Origin: Trichinella spiralis
Lineage: Eukaryota; Nematoda; Enoplea; Trichinellida; Trichinellidae
Reading direction: 5' to 3'
DNA: 64,000 nt
Assembly: GCA_000181795.3 (NCBI GenBank)
Contig: CM012954.1
Span: 925,356-989,355, forward strand
A model generated the notes under the pieces. The model had not been told where the DNA came from. It did no database searches and worked only from the letters and a program-made list of their open reading frames with translations. Numbering within the stretch: position 1 is the stretch's first letter; every line of letters begins with the position of its first letter. Position numbers and translations under genes: made by a program. This document shows positions 27,301 through 40,332 of the stretch, one piece after another.

Positions 27301-29235
27301 AATGGTTGGGGAAAACACGACTGCGGTCCCAATGAAGCCGCAGGGGTTCAGTGTGCAGTCATTGAACGAGGTAATTAATTTTCAACTGCCACTGCTTGAG
27401 TATTTATGGAGTTTTCCATTTACATTGCTCATGAAGAAAAATGTATTTAGAATGTTTCCCAAAAAAATTCAGATGCAACTCTAGTCACTGCATTGATTTC
27501 AAATGGATTTGTGATGGTGAGGATGATTGTGGAGATGGTTCAGATGAAGATTTAGTGAAATGCAAATGTAACAACAGTTCATTACAAAACCGTTCATCAT
27601 CTATATTACGAAACGCAAAATACTTTCAGCACCTGTAGAGGTTCGTCTAGTCAACGGAAGTTCCATTGACAGAGGTCGGTTAGAAGTAAAATTTTACGGA
27701 ATTTGGGGCACTGTATGCAATCGAGATTTCACTGTTCATGATGCTGCCGTTGTTTGTCGTATGCTTGGGAAGCAGTAATATGAATGCAAATGGAGCAATG
27801 GAGCAATTTTTAAATGATCATTTAAAAAATTTAACATTTAGGGGTGTACCAGTTATTGAACCGTATCAAAAATATGGAAGCGGTACAGGGCCAATTTGGC
27901 TACAAAATCCAGGCTGCTCAGGAGATGAAGAAGAACTTACCCGCTGCCGAATAAGGCGGTAATAAAAATTAAAATCGAAAATCCAGATGATCATTTTCTT
28001 TTTTTAATTTTTCATTTAGATGGGGATACAGCAAGTGTTCGCATGATGAAGATGTGGGTTTGTACTGCAAAGAGAGTGCATTGAGCACTGTAGCACCAAA
28101 AGAAATCCTTTCTTCAAGTATATTACACATTTTTCACTGCCATTTTATTATGTACGATGCAAAATGCTAATTTCATTTAGCGGAATGCGGTCGCACATTT
28201 GTCAGCTTCCGAGCCCGTGATCCAAGACATGGCTATTTGGCTCGTGTTGTTGGTGGCTTTGAAGTCAGACATGGTGCTTATCCGTGGACAGCGGCCATAA
28301 AATTGGACAATACTCGTCATTTGTGTGGTGCATCAATTATCACACCATTTCACTTAATTAGTGCAGCCCACTGTTTTGAGTGAATTTATCAGATATTATT
28401 GAATTTATAAATTTTGATGTAAATACTTTTCAGAGATGTGCCTGATTTGAGTTTATATTCAGTAGTTGTTGGAGATTGGGATACAAACGCTCATGACGGA
28501 ACAGAGCAAAAGTTTGGCATCGAATACGTATCTTTTGTCCCTGGATATGAAAGTAAATATTCAAAACGAAAAGTTTAAGCACTAATTTTAAGCATGCTTG
28601 CCATATTTTTGCTAATTTTCAGGGAAAAATTTTCAAATCATTTTCAACATTTTAGATATATTAAAAGATGACATTGCTATTATAAAACTGAAGTCCAAAA
28701 ATGATTCTGGCATTCTGTTTAACAAATACGTTCAGCCAATCTGCTTGCCCAACGCTGACGCCGCTTACCCAGCTGGCATGAAATGTGTAATCAGTGGTTG
28801 GGGAAGTATGGGGACTCGTAATTTTCCACAGATTTTTTTAAATCTTTTTGCAACTTTACGCTCACAGTATACATTTTCAGAAAACCCAAGACGTCTACAG
28901 GCTGCGGAAGTGCCAATAATGAATCCTGACACTTGTACAGATCCATTAGTTTATGGAAATTTGCTAAGCGAACGAGCATTCTGTGCTGGTTATTTGCAAG
29001 GGCATGTTGACTCGTGCAAGGGGGATTCAGGGGGACCGTTTGCATGCTTATCAGATGGTAAATCAAATTTTTCATTTGAAATGACTTGTACTAATTTTAT
29101 TATACATTTTCAGGCAAGTATTATTTGTTCGGTGTAATCAGTTGGGGTGATGGCTGTGCGCAAGAATATCGCCCTGGTGTGTACACTCGAGTGAGAGACT
29201 ATTTGACATGGATTAAACAGACAATAAATTCTTGA
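24306..29235 (+). CDS. Secreted mosaic trypsin-like serine protease (SRCR/CTLD/kringle/LDLa/PAN)
   Basis: Twenty-two exons: 24306-24365, 24418-24518, 24574-24708, 24950-25128, 25202-25381, 25442-25555, 25619-25878, 25953-26131, 26184-26254, 26316-26404, 26708-26888, 26945-27089, 27198-27370, 27451-27567, 27630-27774, 27842-27958, 28020-28117, 28181-28379, 28434-28552, 28656-28817, 28881-29057 and 29114-29235; 1040 residues. Order: signal peptide (1-22), SRCR (about 54-157), C-type lectin domain (163-296), kringle (305-376, all six Cys), LDLa (391-426), PAN/apple (428-506), SRCR (519-620), LDLa (624-660), SRCR (664-780), trypsin (804-1040). Activation would cut R803 before VVGG. The triad is H845, D893 and S991; D985 at the base of the S1 pocket predicts Arg/Lys specificity. 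All catalytic residues are present. Neurotrypsin is the nearest family I know, but it has no CTLD, LDLa or PAN. Likely substrates are matrix or clotting-like proteins (inference). An AATAAA overlaps the last codons. Confidence 0.9.
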
Positions 29236-31892
29236 ATGTTTATTTTATCCATTTACATAAGTTGTATTTTCCTTTTGAACAGATATCATTTTGATATGTA
29301 TTTTTGTATATTAATTTAACATAAAAGAGTAAACACAACTCGTAGTGAAATGAACATGAAACGCCTTGGTGAAATGTTTAAAAATATAGCAAAACTACTC
29401 TATTAAATTGGTCCCAATTTTCAAATTCAATGCCCGGATTTTTTAGCCTTTCTGAAAGTGCTTACATTTTAAAATGTTTCCAAATTACATATAATCTAAT
29501 TGCAAAATGCTTTCTCTGATATTGAAATATTATAAATTGATGTTAGTGAAAAATATGCAAATGTTGGTGTAGCCATAGCATTCACAGCATTCAAATGCAT
29601 ACTGTTTGTTCATCGAACGCTTTTATCAACAACGAGAAACCAGAAATTAATCATTTCAGTTTAAAATGCCACGTTAGATAGGTGACATAAAAAAATTATC
29701 ATATTGCATTAGCAGGAAAATAATCTTTCAATAAATGAATAGTGTTTTCATCATGAAATATTTGCTGAGATTATTTTGGAAGTTTTAAAGCTTAAATTAA
29801 AAAGAAAACTTTGTATTTTTTATAAAATTCAAAAACATGCCATAATTCTTTGAAATTGGAAACAGTCTACGGGGAAAAAGATAGCACTGATAATATAAAT
29901 TTGTGACAGAATTTACGTTTATGCACTTTGGAGTAGCGGACAATGGAGTAAAGAAATCTACTTGACATGTGTCAAGTAAGAGAATTATCTAAATAGACAA
30001 CACAACAATCGATTAATGCTAATCGTCTAGCAAAACAAGTATTTTATGTTCATTTAATGTTTTTGTCACCTAAAAGATAAGCTGAAAACTTATTTAAACT
30101 GGTTCTACCTTTAGCGAAGACATTTTCCGGCGATGTTCAGATGCAATCAGCACTTTGACAAAGAATTACCAACGCAAAATTTATGATATTAATTAATCTG
30201 TTATCAACATATTTTTTTCACCGCACATAACAATTGTCTTACAACTGTGAGAAAGCTGTTCGGTCAGTTGAAGTTTAAATTGAAAATTGTTGCTCAACTT
30301 ACAGTACATTGTTCCAAATTTTACGCAAAACAAAACCAATACATAAAGCAAAATACATATATTAATATTTTATGTTTAAAATAATGATAGCAGAGCTCAC
30401 ACAGTTTCAGAACACTTCCCATAAGAACAGAAATACAATATTCATTTACCTTTAAGGACTTTAATGACAAGGGCTGCTTCTGCTTCTTCTCATCTTCATC
30501 ATAAATTCATACCGATGTCGAGTATGCCAGAGAGCTGATATTTGCACAAACGTGTCTGCAACAGGTTGAACTTGCAAATGGAAAATTTGCTTATGAATGC
30601 AATGCGTCTACTTATCAAACAAGGATTTTGGATAAGAAATTAATTAATACAAAGCAGTTTTCCCTCATAAGCAAATAAAGATAAATTTAAATAATAAATT
30701 TCATTTTACGATGCATTTCATTTACGATACCATTGATTTTTATGTGAAAAATAAAATTCAAATAAAATGCAATCAAACTATCATGTTTTTCACATTTTAC
30801 AAAAGCATTTTGCAACATCATGCAACTCATAAAAATGTGTTTTAATGTCTTCTTTATTCTTCTTTGAAAATTTTCAATAATTTCTCGATAATCAACAAAT
30901 GTACTACAGTTTTGATATTTTTCAATCGAATGCTTATATTTATTGATATTTCAGATAAATTTCGTTCAGACATCTTTTTCGAAAAAACATTGCCTAAAAA
31001 TAACATACCATATTTCAGTTGATGAATTTAATTTTTACTTATTATTAACTTTTAAAATTACCGCTTAAATTAAAAACTGATCTTATTTTCTACCGGAAAA
31101 ATAAGTGAAGTAGATACTACTACCACCAATAAATGAAAGTTTCACAAGTCATATTATTGTCTCATATTGTATCACATCAAATATGAAGCACTGAATTAAT
31201 AATTAATGCAATTTTTATACGCATTTCGTTAAAACACAATTGAATAATTAAAATCAGCTTAAGCATGCTCAATAAGAGGCACATGCTTTTTTTTCATATA
31301 ATAGCAACTGCTTGTTGTTCATTCTTGCGATAAGTGAAATAACATTCGGCATGTTCTTTGCAAATTGTAAAGAGAAAAGTTTTCCATGCAACAATGAAAT
31401 AGTAATAAACATGTGCCCTTCAACATGTTGACATACACTAAACAAGCCAACTGAAATAAGTGTTATGATCTGAAAAGTGATCACAGATGGGTTCTTAAAC
31501 GAATAACATTTGCTTCAAAGGACACTTTAGTGCAAGTTTAATTTGTTTATTGTAATGCTTTGTTTCTCACATTCTTGTGATACTATTCACTTTAAATGTA
31601 TTTATCTTAAGTAGGCTTGTAATGAAAAAAAAATTATTACTACAGCTGTAATTATCAGTTTTTCAATAAAAAAAGTGGAGCCTCTGGTTGCAAAGCAAAT
31701 GATGAATGGATATCAAGCCAATCACCATCAAGCATATACCCAATCAGCAGTTTCTTTGATGTTGCTCTCATTCGGAGTTCAATTCTGCTTTTCATCTAGA
31801 CTTGCTGTTCTGTCAGAGAACAGGTTGAACAGCACTCAGTTTATGAACTAGTTTGCTTTAGACAACCTTCGAGGTTCCCATTGAATAAGGCA

Positions 31893-31999
31893 TATAAAGA
31901 TCAAACGTCATTGTAGGATAATAGCGTGTTTGCATCAAAGTCCTCTTTTCACTTCTCTTGCCACTCTTGAACAAATAAATCACTGATAACATCATTTCA
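31893..31999 (+). promoter_or_regulatory. Candidate TATA box and 5' untranslated exon of the SLC6 gene
   Basis: TATAAA at 31893-31898 is followed by about 100 nt ending in a GTAAGT donor (intron from 32000). The SLC6 coding exon begins exactly at a TTTCAG acceptor at 35283, which requires either an upstream exon or a spliced leader. The pairing across 3.3 kb is an inference. Confidence 0.3.
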
Positions 32000-33600
32000 G
32001 TAAGTAAAATTTTTAAAGTAATATTTTTCACATCAAAACAATGCGATCTGTTGAATATCTGTTACAAAGCCGTCGATTGCATTCTTGCGCATGCTATGCA
32101 CAATCATGCACAACAACTGCACAATAGCTTATACATGAAAAACATTTAACCCATGCAAACATTTTTATCAGCATGCCATTTTTTTACCCAACTTATTCAT
32201 AAAATTTCATCCATTACTGTAAAGTTTGCCGTGCAATTCAAATTTATTACATGAATCTATCTATTACTTATTGCTTTAATAAAAATACTCTATTTTTAAA
32301 AGTGAATTCATTCTAGATGTAAAATTCAACCCTACAATAGCTATTTCTTAATCATAATTTTAAGAATTAACTGACAATTGTTTGACAATCTGTACCAGAT
32401 TAAAAATTTATCTTTCTAATATAGAAATGTTAATAAAATGTAAACGTTATGAAAATATAACTGGAATGTCATCAATAAATTTTCACTTTTAAAAATATAT
32501 GGTGTACAATTAAAGATATTAGCATATAATTTGTTCATTTCAAACTGAATTTTCGTTCATAAGACCAATGTTGATTAATTTTTCAATCATTTTACTTTGT
32601 GAATAAAAAAATTTATAATTTAAACAAGTTATCTTATGCATTTGAATGCTGTGAATGGATATTCAATCAAATGAATATCTTTAAAAATTGAAATTTTCTT
32701 TCTTCTAAATTTTCACAGAATAAACCGAAAATACTAAATTAAAATGAGATTCAAATGTATTTTGTTTACAGAGATTAGCATTAATTTTTATAGTTCATTT
32801 CCTCTGCTGAACTACTGCAATTGTATTATTAGCTTAATTTGGTTGCTATTGAACAGCTGAATAATTGCTGCTCACCTGAACTTTCACAGCGGTCACAAAT
32901 GCGGTTGATTGGCTGTAGTTTGATGAATCAGGTGACCTTAACCAGCAATTTGGGCAAATTTGAAAAAATTTTCCAATTGTTAAAAATAAATGCATTTAAT
33001 GTGCGAAAATTTTATTTGTTGAAAAATATATTCATTGAAAATCTACATTCTCTGCACATGCCCTGCGATGTACTGTAAGTGCAATTGTTTTCCATACCTT
33101 TATTTACTCTTCTTTCAGCTGATTATATTTTCAACTGAAGAATTTTGAAATTCTGAACTTTTATAACTAATTTTTATTATAAATTCATTCATTCATCTTT
33201 TTTTTAAAAAAATATTTATCGAATACGTATGTTATCGTTAAAAGTTACATTTAAAAAGTTGTTCAGAGAACAAGTTCACATGCTGCATGCTGTATCTTCT
33301 CTATCTACATCATATTTCATAAATTTGCTCTGTCACCATTTATGCTTTATTTTCCTAATTTATATACTTCTACAATGGGTGCAATTAATTTCTTTTTTTT
33401 TGCATCTTAAACATTGTAAAGCTTCCATGCATTCCTAATTTGCTAGTTGCTTTAGAAGACTATTTTTCAAAACAAAAAAAAATAAAATGGCAAGAATTTG
33501 ACTTAATTCATGTAATAAATAGATGATAGTTTTTTTGAAGGCAAGTATTGAAAAGTTTCTGCATCATCATGAGCATAATAAGCAAGAGGCGCATTTCCAT

Positions 33601-33627
33601 TTGTTTGTTTGTTTGTTTGTTTGTTTA
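33601..33627. repeat. (TTTG)n microsatellite
   Basis: Six TTTG units followed by degenerate copies; it inflates a 107-codon open frame on the plus strand. Confidence 0.9.
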
Positions 33628-35283
33628 CTTGTTTACTTGTTGGGAAAAAAGTTTTCTTAGAATATCAGTTTCACTATCATTGTTACGCTTTGAAATCTTG
33701 CGAACAGGAAAAGTGAACCGGCTCAACATGATATGGTTTTCGGTTGCTCGCTTAATTCCTCACGCTTCTCAACTGGCATTGCCGGTATTTTTTATTGAAC
33801 TTAGAGCTACCAATCCTCAAGCAGTCTCTGAAACGCTAACTGAACATCCGTACTGGTTAGAGATTACTTGAATAAACACGCTTCTAACTGCTTTTGCTGT
33901 CTGTAAATGCAAACAGCAGAAATTGACCAGTTCAAATATGCAGATCAATAAATCATATGGACGATCAGAGAAAGAAAGAGAAAAGGGGGAAGGGGTTGAG
34001 AAAATAGCGGATGCTTTACGTGATTCACGATTATTACATAATCAAAGAAAAGAAACGCAATTACCAATAAACATTTTCATTATAATTCACATAAAAACAT
34101 AATTCTATATTATTTAAATTGATTATTATTATTTTGCGTGGTAAAATTTGAAATACAATTTCATTTTAATGCATGAAAATAGTTTTATTGAACAAACTCT
34201 GAAAGCATAACGGATGGAAGAACATTTTAATTTTTTAATGCACAATATTTTATTCAGTGGTTCAAATAAAAAATAAAAATTATACTTTATTAAACTATTT
34301 AAGCAAAGAAAGAAGTCAATTAGTTTAGGAACTTTAAAAATTGGATTCAATTCGAATGTACTGTACAAATATGAAATTTGCCTATTTAAATTTGATTTTT
34401 GAACCGAGTTAAAATTGAAAGGATTAAATTAAAATTTCTTGTTATTTTTGAAAAAAGAAATTAAAGTTTGCAGCTATCAGCATCTGAAACTTTTCACTAA
34501 AAAAGTCAATAAACATGAAACATTTGATTAACGGCATTTCAAAAAAGATAACAGCAAAGATGATAGTACTGTGTTATTTATGCCTGAAATTATTATCATT
34601 TTCAAATGTTTCAATAAAATGTGAAGCAGATGAATCACTAAGCTTGCTAATTGAGCGTCCGCTGTTTGCACATTCTTACTCAAACTGAATCAGTACACTC
34701 AACTCATGACATATGGATTTTTGCTTACTGCTTTTGAAATTATACATACTTTACAAGCAGATTATTTCTTTACTGGAATACGCAGAATACTTGAAATACT
34801 TGAATCATAAATGCGTATATTGACCATATGAAACGCCCATATCTACTGATAAAGTATTGTCGTCTCCTTGATGAAGTATTGAAAGAACCCCATTATTATG
34901 GTAAACAATTTGAATAGAATTCGGATACTTTTACTGAAAGTACCATCGACAAAATTGGTGCTACTTCCCAAATGGGCCATCTCACTTCTTCCATTTTCTT
35001 CTTTCTGTCTCAATTTATCTTCTATTCCTTGTTTGTTATTCTTTTTCCTTTCTCCTGCACTCATTTCTGTTAACCTGCATCTGCATGCACAGTCTACTGC
35101 ATGCATGATTCAAAGCTGAAAATTCAAACTGCTTACAGACAACAAAAGTGTTTTTCACAATCCCAGTTTGCATTTGCACTTCTTCAATAAATATTTACTA
35201 AAAAGTTTACTTATTGCGTGAAAAATATGAATTTGAACAAAATTTTCAAAAACTGATGTTAAGAAAAAGATTTCTTATTTCAG

Positions 35284-38039
35284 ATGGGCTTGTCAGAAAA
35301 CTTTGAAGAACAGCGACAGCCTTTTGATGAAAGCAAGTCCATCACTGACAACAAGGACTCATCACTGGTCACTTTGAACAAAAAATGGTCATTAGCTAAT
35401 TCTAAAACTATACCAAGAGAAACGTGGACAAATACTTTTGAATTTATTCTCTCTTGCATTGGCTATTCCGTTGGACTTGGAAATATTTGGCGTTTTCCTT
35501 ATCTTTGCTATCAAAATGGAGGAGGTAAATCAGTTACTTCATAAACTATTTGTTATAAAAACATAAAAAATATCTAAATGCATGAATTTTTACATAGCCT
35601 TTATTAATCTCATACTAAGTATTTAAAAAGTAAACATTATATAAAATAAATAGACAATTCATCTTTTCAATTGATTAATTTTTTAAATTATTATTACTAC
35701 ATTCGATTATTTAGGCGCGTTCCTTATTCCATACGTCATATCATTGGTGTTTTGCGGCATACCCATGTTTGTATTGGAAGCATCATGGGGTCAATTGCTA
35801 AGTATTGGTGGCCTTGGGATGTGGGAACTTTGCCCGATACTAAAAGGTAAAGTATACCATGGAAGTAATTATCAAGAAAGAACAATTTTATTGTAAATGT
35901 TGAATGCTTTTAGGAGCCGGAATTGCCGCCACCGTTTGCGCATTTTGGCTGAATATTTATTACATAGTAGTTCTGGCTTGGGCTCTTATTTACTTTTTTT
36001 ATTCTTTTTATAATGTTCCTTGGGGTGATTGCAATAATTGGTGGAATACTGAAAAATGTGTTCCTGAATATGGCTGTCGATCATTGAATGAAACTTTGAA
36101 AACATTTTACAATACTAGCGATCTTAGCCAATATGAAATCTCAAATTTCAATTCATCTCTTCTGCCTGCAAATTTAACGCTGTGCAATGAAAATTCAACA
36201 CAGGCTGTTCGAGAATTTTGGGAGTAATCAGAAGATTAAAAAATTATTCAACATCATCTAACTTACCACTTTTAGGAGAAACGTTCTTCATATTTCAAAT
36301 GGAATTGAAGAACCTGGATCAATAATTTGGCAACTTAGTCTCGCACTTTTTGTTGCATGGGCATTGTGCTATTTTGCAATTTTCAAAGGAATTAAATGGA
36401 CTGGAAAAGTAAAAATAGAAATAATGATTAAATTTTTTGGTTTCTAAATTTAAATAATTTTCAGGTACTTTATGTAACAGCTCTTTTTCCCTACGTCATT
36501 CTGCTAGTTCTATTTTTTCGAGGTGTGACTCTTCCTGGAGCTGGAAACGGCATTTACTTTTATTTGGCTCCAGATTTTTCAAAACTCTCCGATTCCAATG
36601 TAAATTAAACTTAAATTTGGACTTCTTTAAAATAACTCTGTGATATAATTCCAGGTATGGATAGACGCGGTCACGCAAATATTCTTTACATATGGACTAG
36701 CACTGGGAGCAATAGTAGCATTGGGAAGTTATAACAATTACCACAACGGAATAGTAAAGTGAGTTTTCTGTGAAGTTTCATTTCGAAGCATTTTTTACAA
36801 GCACAATCAATTTAACAGGCAAGCCGCTCTAATATGCATACTGGACAGCTCAACAAGTTTTTTTACGGGATTTGTAGTGTTTTCTTTCATCGGTTACATG
36901 GCGTATGAACAGAACCAACCCGTCGATCAAGTAGCAATGTCTGGTAAATTTTTTTTTTCTGGAAAAAATATTTAAACTGTTTTCATCATGTTTTGTCAAT
37001 TTTAGGGCCTGGTTTACTTTTCCTAGCGTACCCATCTGGTATTCTGAAACTTCCTGGGGCTGCTGTTTGGTCTGCACTGTTTTTTCTTATGGTCATTTTA
37101 ATTGGAATTGATTCACAGGTTATTAAACTACAAAATTAATTGAAAATAATAACCACAACAATAATAATGATAATATACTGGAAGTTTGTTTTAGTTTTGC
37201 ACAATGGAAGGCTTTTTTACAGCTCTAATTGACGAATTTCCAAGGATATTTCGCAGAAAATATGGTAGAGAGATTTTTATATTTATCATTTGTTTCCTTT
37301 CCTACTTAATCGGACTAAGCATGACTTGTGAAGTAAGTTAACTTTGACTAGTGCGCTGAATAACGCTTATTTGTTAAAAACAATTTGTTGATCAACAGGG
37401 TGGAATGTATGTATTTAAAATTTTTGATTTTTACGGTGCAAGTGGCTGGGTTCTCTTGTGGCTCTTGTTCTTCGAATGTATCGCTATATCCTGGTGTTAC
37501 GGTGAGTACTCCATTTGTCTTAGCTTTTAGAAAAACTCGTTCAAGTTTAGGTTTGAATAAATGGTATGAAAATTTAAAAGATATGGTTGGCTATTACCCA
37601 AGTCTGTGGTGGAAGTTTTGTTGGGGATTCTCATGTCCAGCAGTGTGCTTCGTAATTATAATCAAAAACATTTCCACATTACATTACATCCATTAATAGA
37701 CCATTTCAGGGCGTTACATTGTTCAGTTTAATAAAATATGAAGGACCAAAATATCCAAATTACACCTTTCCTACTTGGGCGCATGTAATTGGCTGGTTGA
37801 TGTCAATATCCTCTATGATATGCATACCAGTTTATGCTATCTATTTGTACATAGCCACACCGGGCTCATTCCGACATGTAAGAATTTCATTTTGGTTTAC
37901 ATTTTTCAGCAATTAACATAGTGCGAATATTTAGAAAATGAAAATCCTAGTTTCTCCAGATGTAGATATAGCTGCACTGAGATTTAGCAACTGTTGCGAT
38001 GCTCTTCCCATGAGTGAAGCAGATACCACGGCAAAGTGA
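35284..38039 (+). CDS. SLC6 sodium/chloride-coupled transporter, GABA/amino-acid type
   Basis: Thirteen exons: 35284-35524, 35715-35846, 35914-36223, 36276-36408, 36465-36599, 36655-36758, 36819-36943, 37006-37118, 37195-37332, 37399-37501, 37551-37651, 37710-37877 and 37935-38039; 635 residues, a normal length for the family. The helix 1 signature [13 protein letters not shown] lies at 61-73. Gly64 stands where monoamine carriers have Asp, which points to a GABA, glycine, betaine or proline-type substrate. Helix 6 reads [14 protein letters not shown] and helix 8 begins DSQFCTMEGF, both close to GABA carriers. The long second outer loop carries several N-glycosylation sites and the conserved Cys pair. 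The protein takes up its substrate across the plasma membrane with Na+ and Cl-. The start codon follows a TTTCAG acceptor directly. The exact substrate remains open. Confidence 0.95.
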
Positions 38040-39016
38040 AAAAGAAATTGGAAGATTTCAAGCGGTGACAATTAAATAGATGATGGACATTATGACAATA
38101 TATTTTAGATTAACTATGACAATGATACTTGTTGTTATCAAACGTTTAAAAGCAAGCTCACTCATTTATCATTTCAAATGAAAATAACATATTATAAAAC
38201 ACTAGATGTTTGAAATTTTGCGCAATAGCAAATGCAGACAGAATTTTCAAGTAGTTGTAGTGGCTTTTAATTTTGCTGTTCACAGAACTTTTCATTTACC
38301 ATTTTATGCTTGTAAAGTTTTTTAATGAGTAAAAACAAATCAAAAGACGCAGCCATTTTTGCATTAAAAAGGAAAATTGTACGCTTCTGCTGATTTTAAA
38401 CATTTCGTATTCGTTCCAACAATGAACCGAAATTTTCAGGCATTTTGTATAGAAATGATTTCTTAAATTATGCATTATTTCAACATACACATGTGTTTAA
38501 ATTATTTTAACTGTAATTTATATTTTCTTTTATTACACTAATAAATTTTCCTACATTAATTGCTCTATCTAAATGTCAGTAGATTAATCTTAAAAGTAGT
38601 CACTACCGTATAAGGAATTATTGAGTTTACAAAATGAAACGGACACTGAACTGAAAACCAACTACCAAATCAAAAATAAACTTTAAAAAATACAAGTAAA
38701 GATTCACTGCGCATTAGTGCAAAGCATCTTCATATTGATTGTTACAGTTTTATTTTAGCAAAAGTTTGCCCCTTTTGCTTTACAAATTCATGGATTATTT
38801 GAAAGACAGTTATAGCACCTTGTCATTATGACACGAATTTTTACAATCATATTTTAAGCAAGAGGTGCAGCGCTGTATTGGTATAAAAATTATTGATAAA
38901 CGATAAAGAAAGAATGCAAATGTAATAAAATTTTTCATACTTTGAATAATATGACAACATTTCTAATAGAAATAAACGAAAAAAGAAATTTTCATACTTT
39001 TATGCTATGTGAAAAT
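38040..39016. other. Convergent spacer between SLC6 and the insulin gene
   Basis: Contains the 3' ends of both genes. A plus-strand AATAAA at 38540-38545 is a candidate poly(A) signal for SLC6. Nothing else recognised. Confidence 0.5.
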
Positions 39017-40332
39017 TCATTGGTTATTGCAACAAAATGAACGCATGTATGCGTATGAACACGATCGTATGCAGCATTCTTCAACAATTCCTCTTCTAGC
39101 TCTTTTCAATCTGTGCGCTCCTCTATGACCGAAATCCGTCTCTTCCAGTGACGTCAAACAATCGTCTGCAACCGCATTTCCATAAATGGCATCATCGAAA
39201 TTCTCTGATTCTGAAATATAAATTAATTTACTTTATCAGCAATTAAAAATTTGCATCCATCATTAAATTTTCTGCCTTAATGAGGTAGGCATTCAATTCT
39301 TCCATAAAATTAAATTGTTTTCATACATCGGATGCGATCAAATTCGACTTAATTCTATTTTTTACTTGAATGTGTATATAATAAAGTATTGAATAAAAAA
39401 ACAAGCAAATCCTCTCTCTCTCTCTCTCTCTCTCAGTAGCATATTTTGAAATCAACATTGCAGTGCTTCATAAGTGCACATAAGCATTGTTGCATTTGAG
39501 CAATTCTTATCTTATCTTGTTTTCACCACCACTTCAATAATACTCCATGCGCTACAGATAATTGCAAGCTCAATGCAAATTTTCATTATTCACGTTTTGA
39601 AGAAAATTTTTATTAAATAACTGCAAAAGAATTTTTTAATGTCTATTCTATTTCCATTATTTGCTAAAGAGTGAAAATTAAATCATTACCATTATCGACG
39701 GCTTAATTAATTGTAGAACATATATTGTAAATAATTAGCAAGCAGTTTGCGCGGTTAACAACAACATAAAGCAACAATTGTGCAAGGAAAGTCACGATGA
39801 AAGAAAAGATAATTAAGTAGCACTGCATTTGGCAAGCCAAGGAAGAGGTAAGGGGTCCATTAAACATAACTTTTGCAATACATGGAAAACAACTCTAATT
39901 TTAAAATTGCGCGATTTCACTTTATCCAAAATAAAGTTTTGCAATTTTAATTTTAAATTTACGCAACTTATTTTAAGAATTTTAAATGGAAACGTAGAAT
40001 TTATTTTAACAGTAATCAGTTGTAATAAGAAAAAATTATCACAAAAAATGGCAGTTTAATATTATCACTTTTAAGTTTGTATCTAATAAAAATAAAATAA
40101 TCAGAAGTTTCATACTTTTTTGCTTTTCAATATCGTGATGACCACGGCCGTTGAAGCAGTCATTGCAGACGATTTTCATCATTTTCACCAAATTTTCTCC
40201 GCATAATCTCATATTGTCAGTCATTGTATAGCCAGGATGAAATAGCAGAGACATGATCAAGAGTGTTTTGATTATTATGCTAAAATTTGAGCAACAACGG
40301 CCATCAGACCTATTCATATTTTTCATATTCAT
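39017..40332 (-). CDS. Insulin-like peptide precursor
   Basis: Two exons, 40116-40332 then 39017-39210, join in phase to give 136 residues. A hydrophobic signal segment (about 16-36) is followed by a B chain with LCGENLV and, exactly 12 residues on, VCN (C44 and C56). The A chain starts at G113 as GIVEECC, with C118, C119, C123 and C132 at the classical A6, A7, A11 and A20 spacing. Dibasic sites flank the C peptide: KK at 72-73, KR at 108-109 and RR at 111-112 just before the A chain. Two further cysteines, C59 in the B chain and C133 in the A chain, suggest a fourth disulphide; C90 sits in the C peptide. The product would be a secreted hormone for an insulin-type receptor tyrosine kinase. 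The second exon is too short to stand out as an open frame. A TTTCAG acceptor 10 nt before the ATG implies an upstream exon or spliced leader. Confidence 0.93.
39412..39434. repeat. (CT)n microsatellite in the insulin intron
   Basis: Perfect CT run of 23 nt within the 905 nt intron (39211-40115); on the transcribed strand it reads GA. Confidence 0.95.

Larger units (their letters stand above)
29236..35283. other. 6 kb upstream region of the SLC6 transporter
   Basis: No recognised coding gene. It contains a likely TATA box and untranslated first exon of the SLC6 gene (31893-31999), a coding-like patch at 33660-33870 described in the findings, and a pyrimidine-rich stretch at 34980-35100. A GC-richer patch at 30450-30570 has a minus-strand donor and could be a non-coding exon. 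Otherwise AT-rich spacer. Confidence 0.45.

Noticed and set aside
33548-33871. 107-codon open frame taken as a whole gene
   Set aside because: Its first half is produced by a TTTG microsatellite; only the second half looks coding-like and has no recognised family.
39281-39288. let-7 seed (TGAGGTAG)
   Set aside because: The bases after the seed do not match let-7 and no complementary arm is seen nearby; a similar word near 5504 is inside the GPCR codons.
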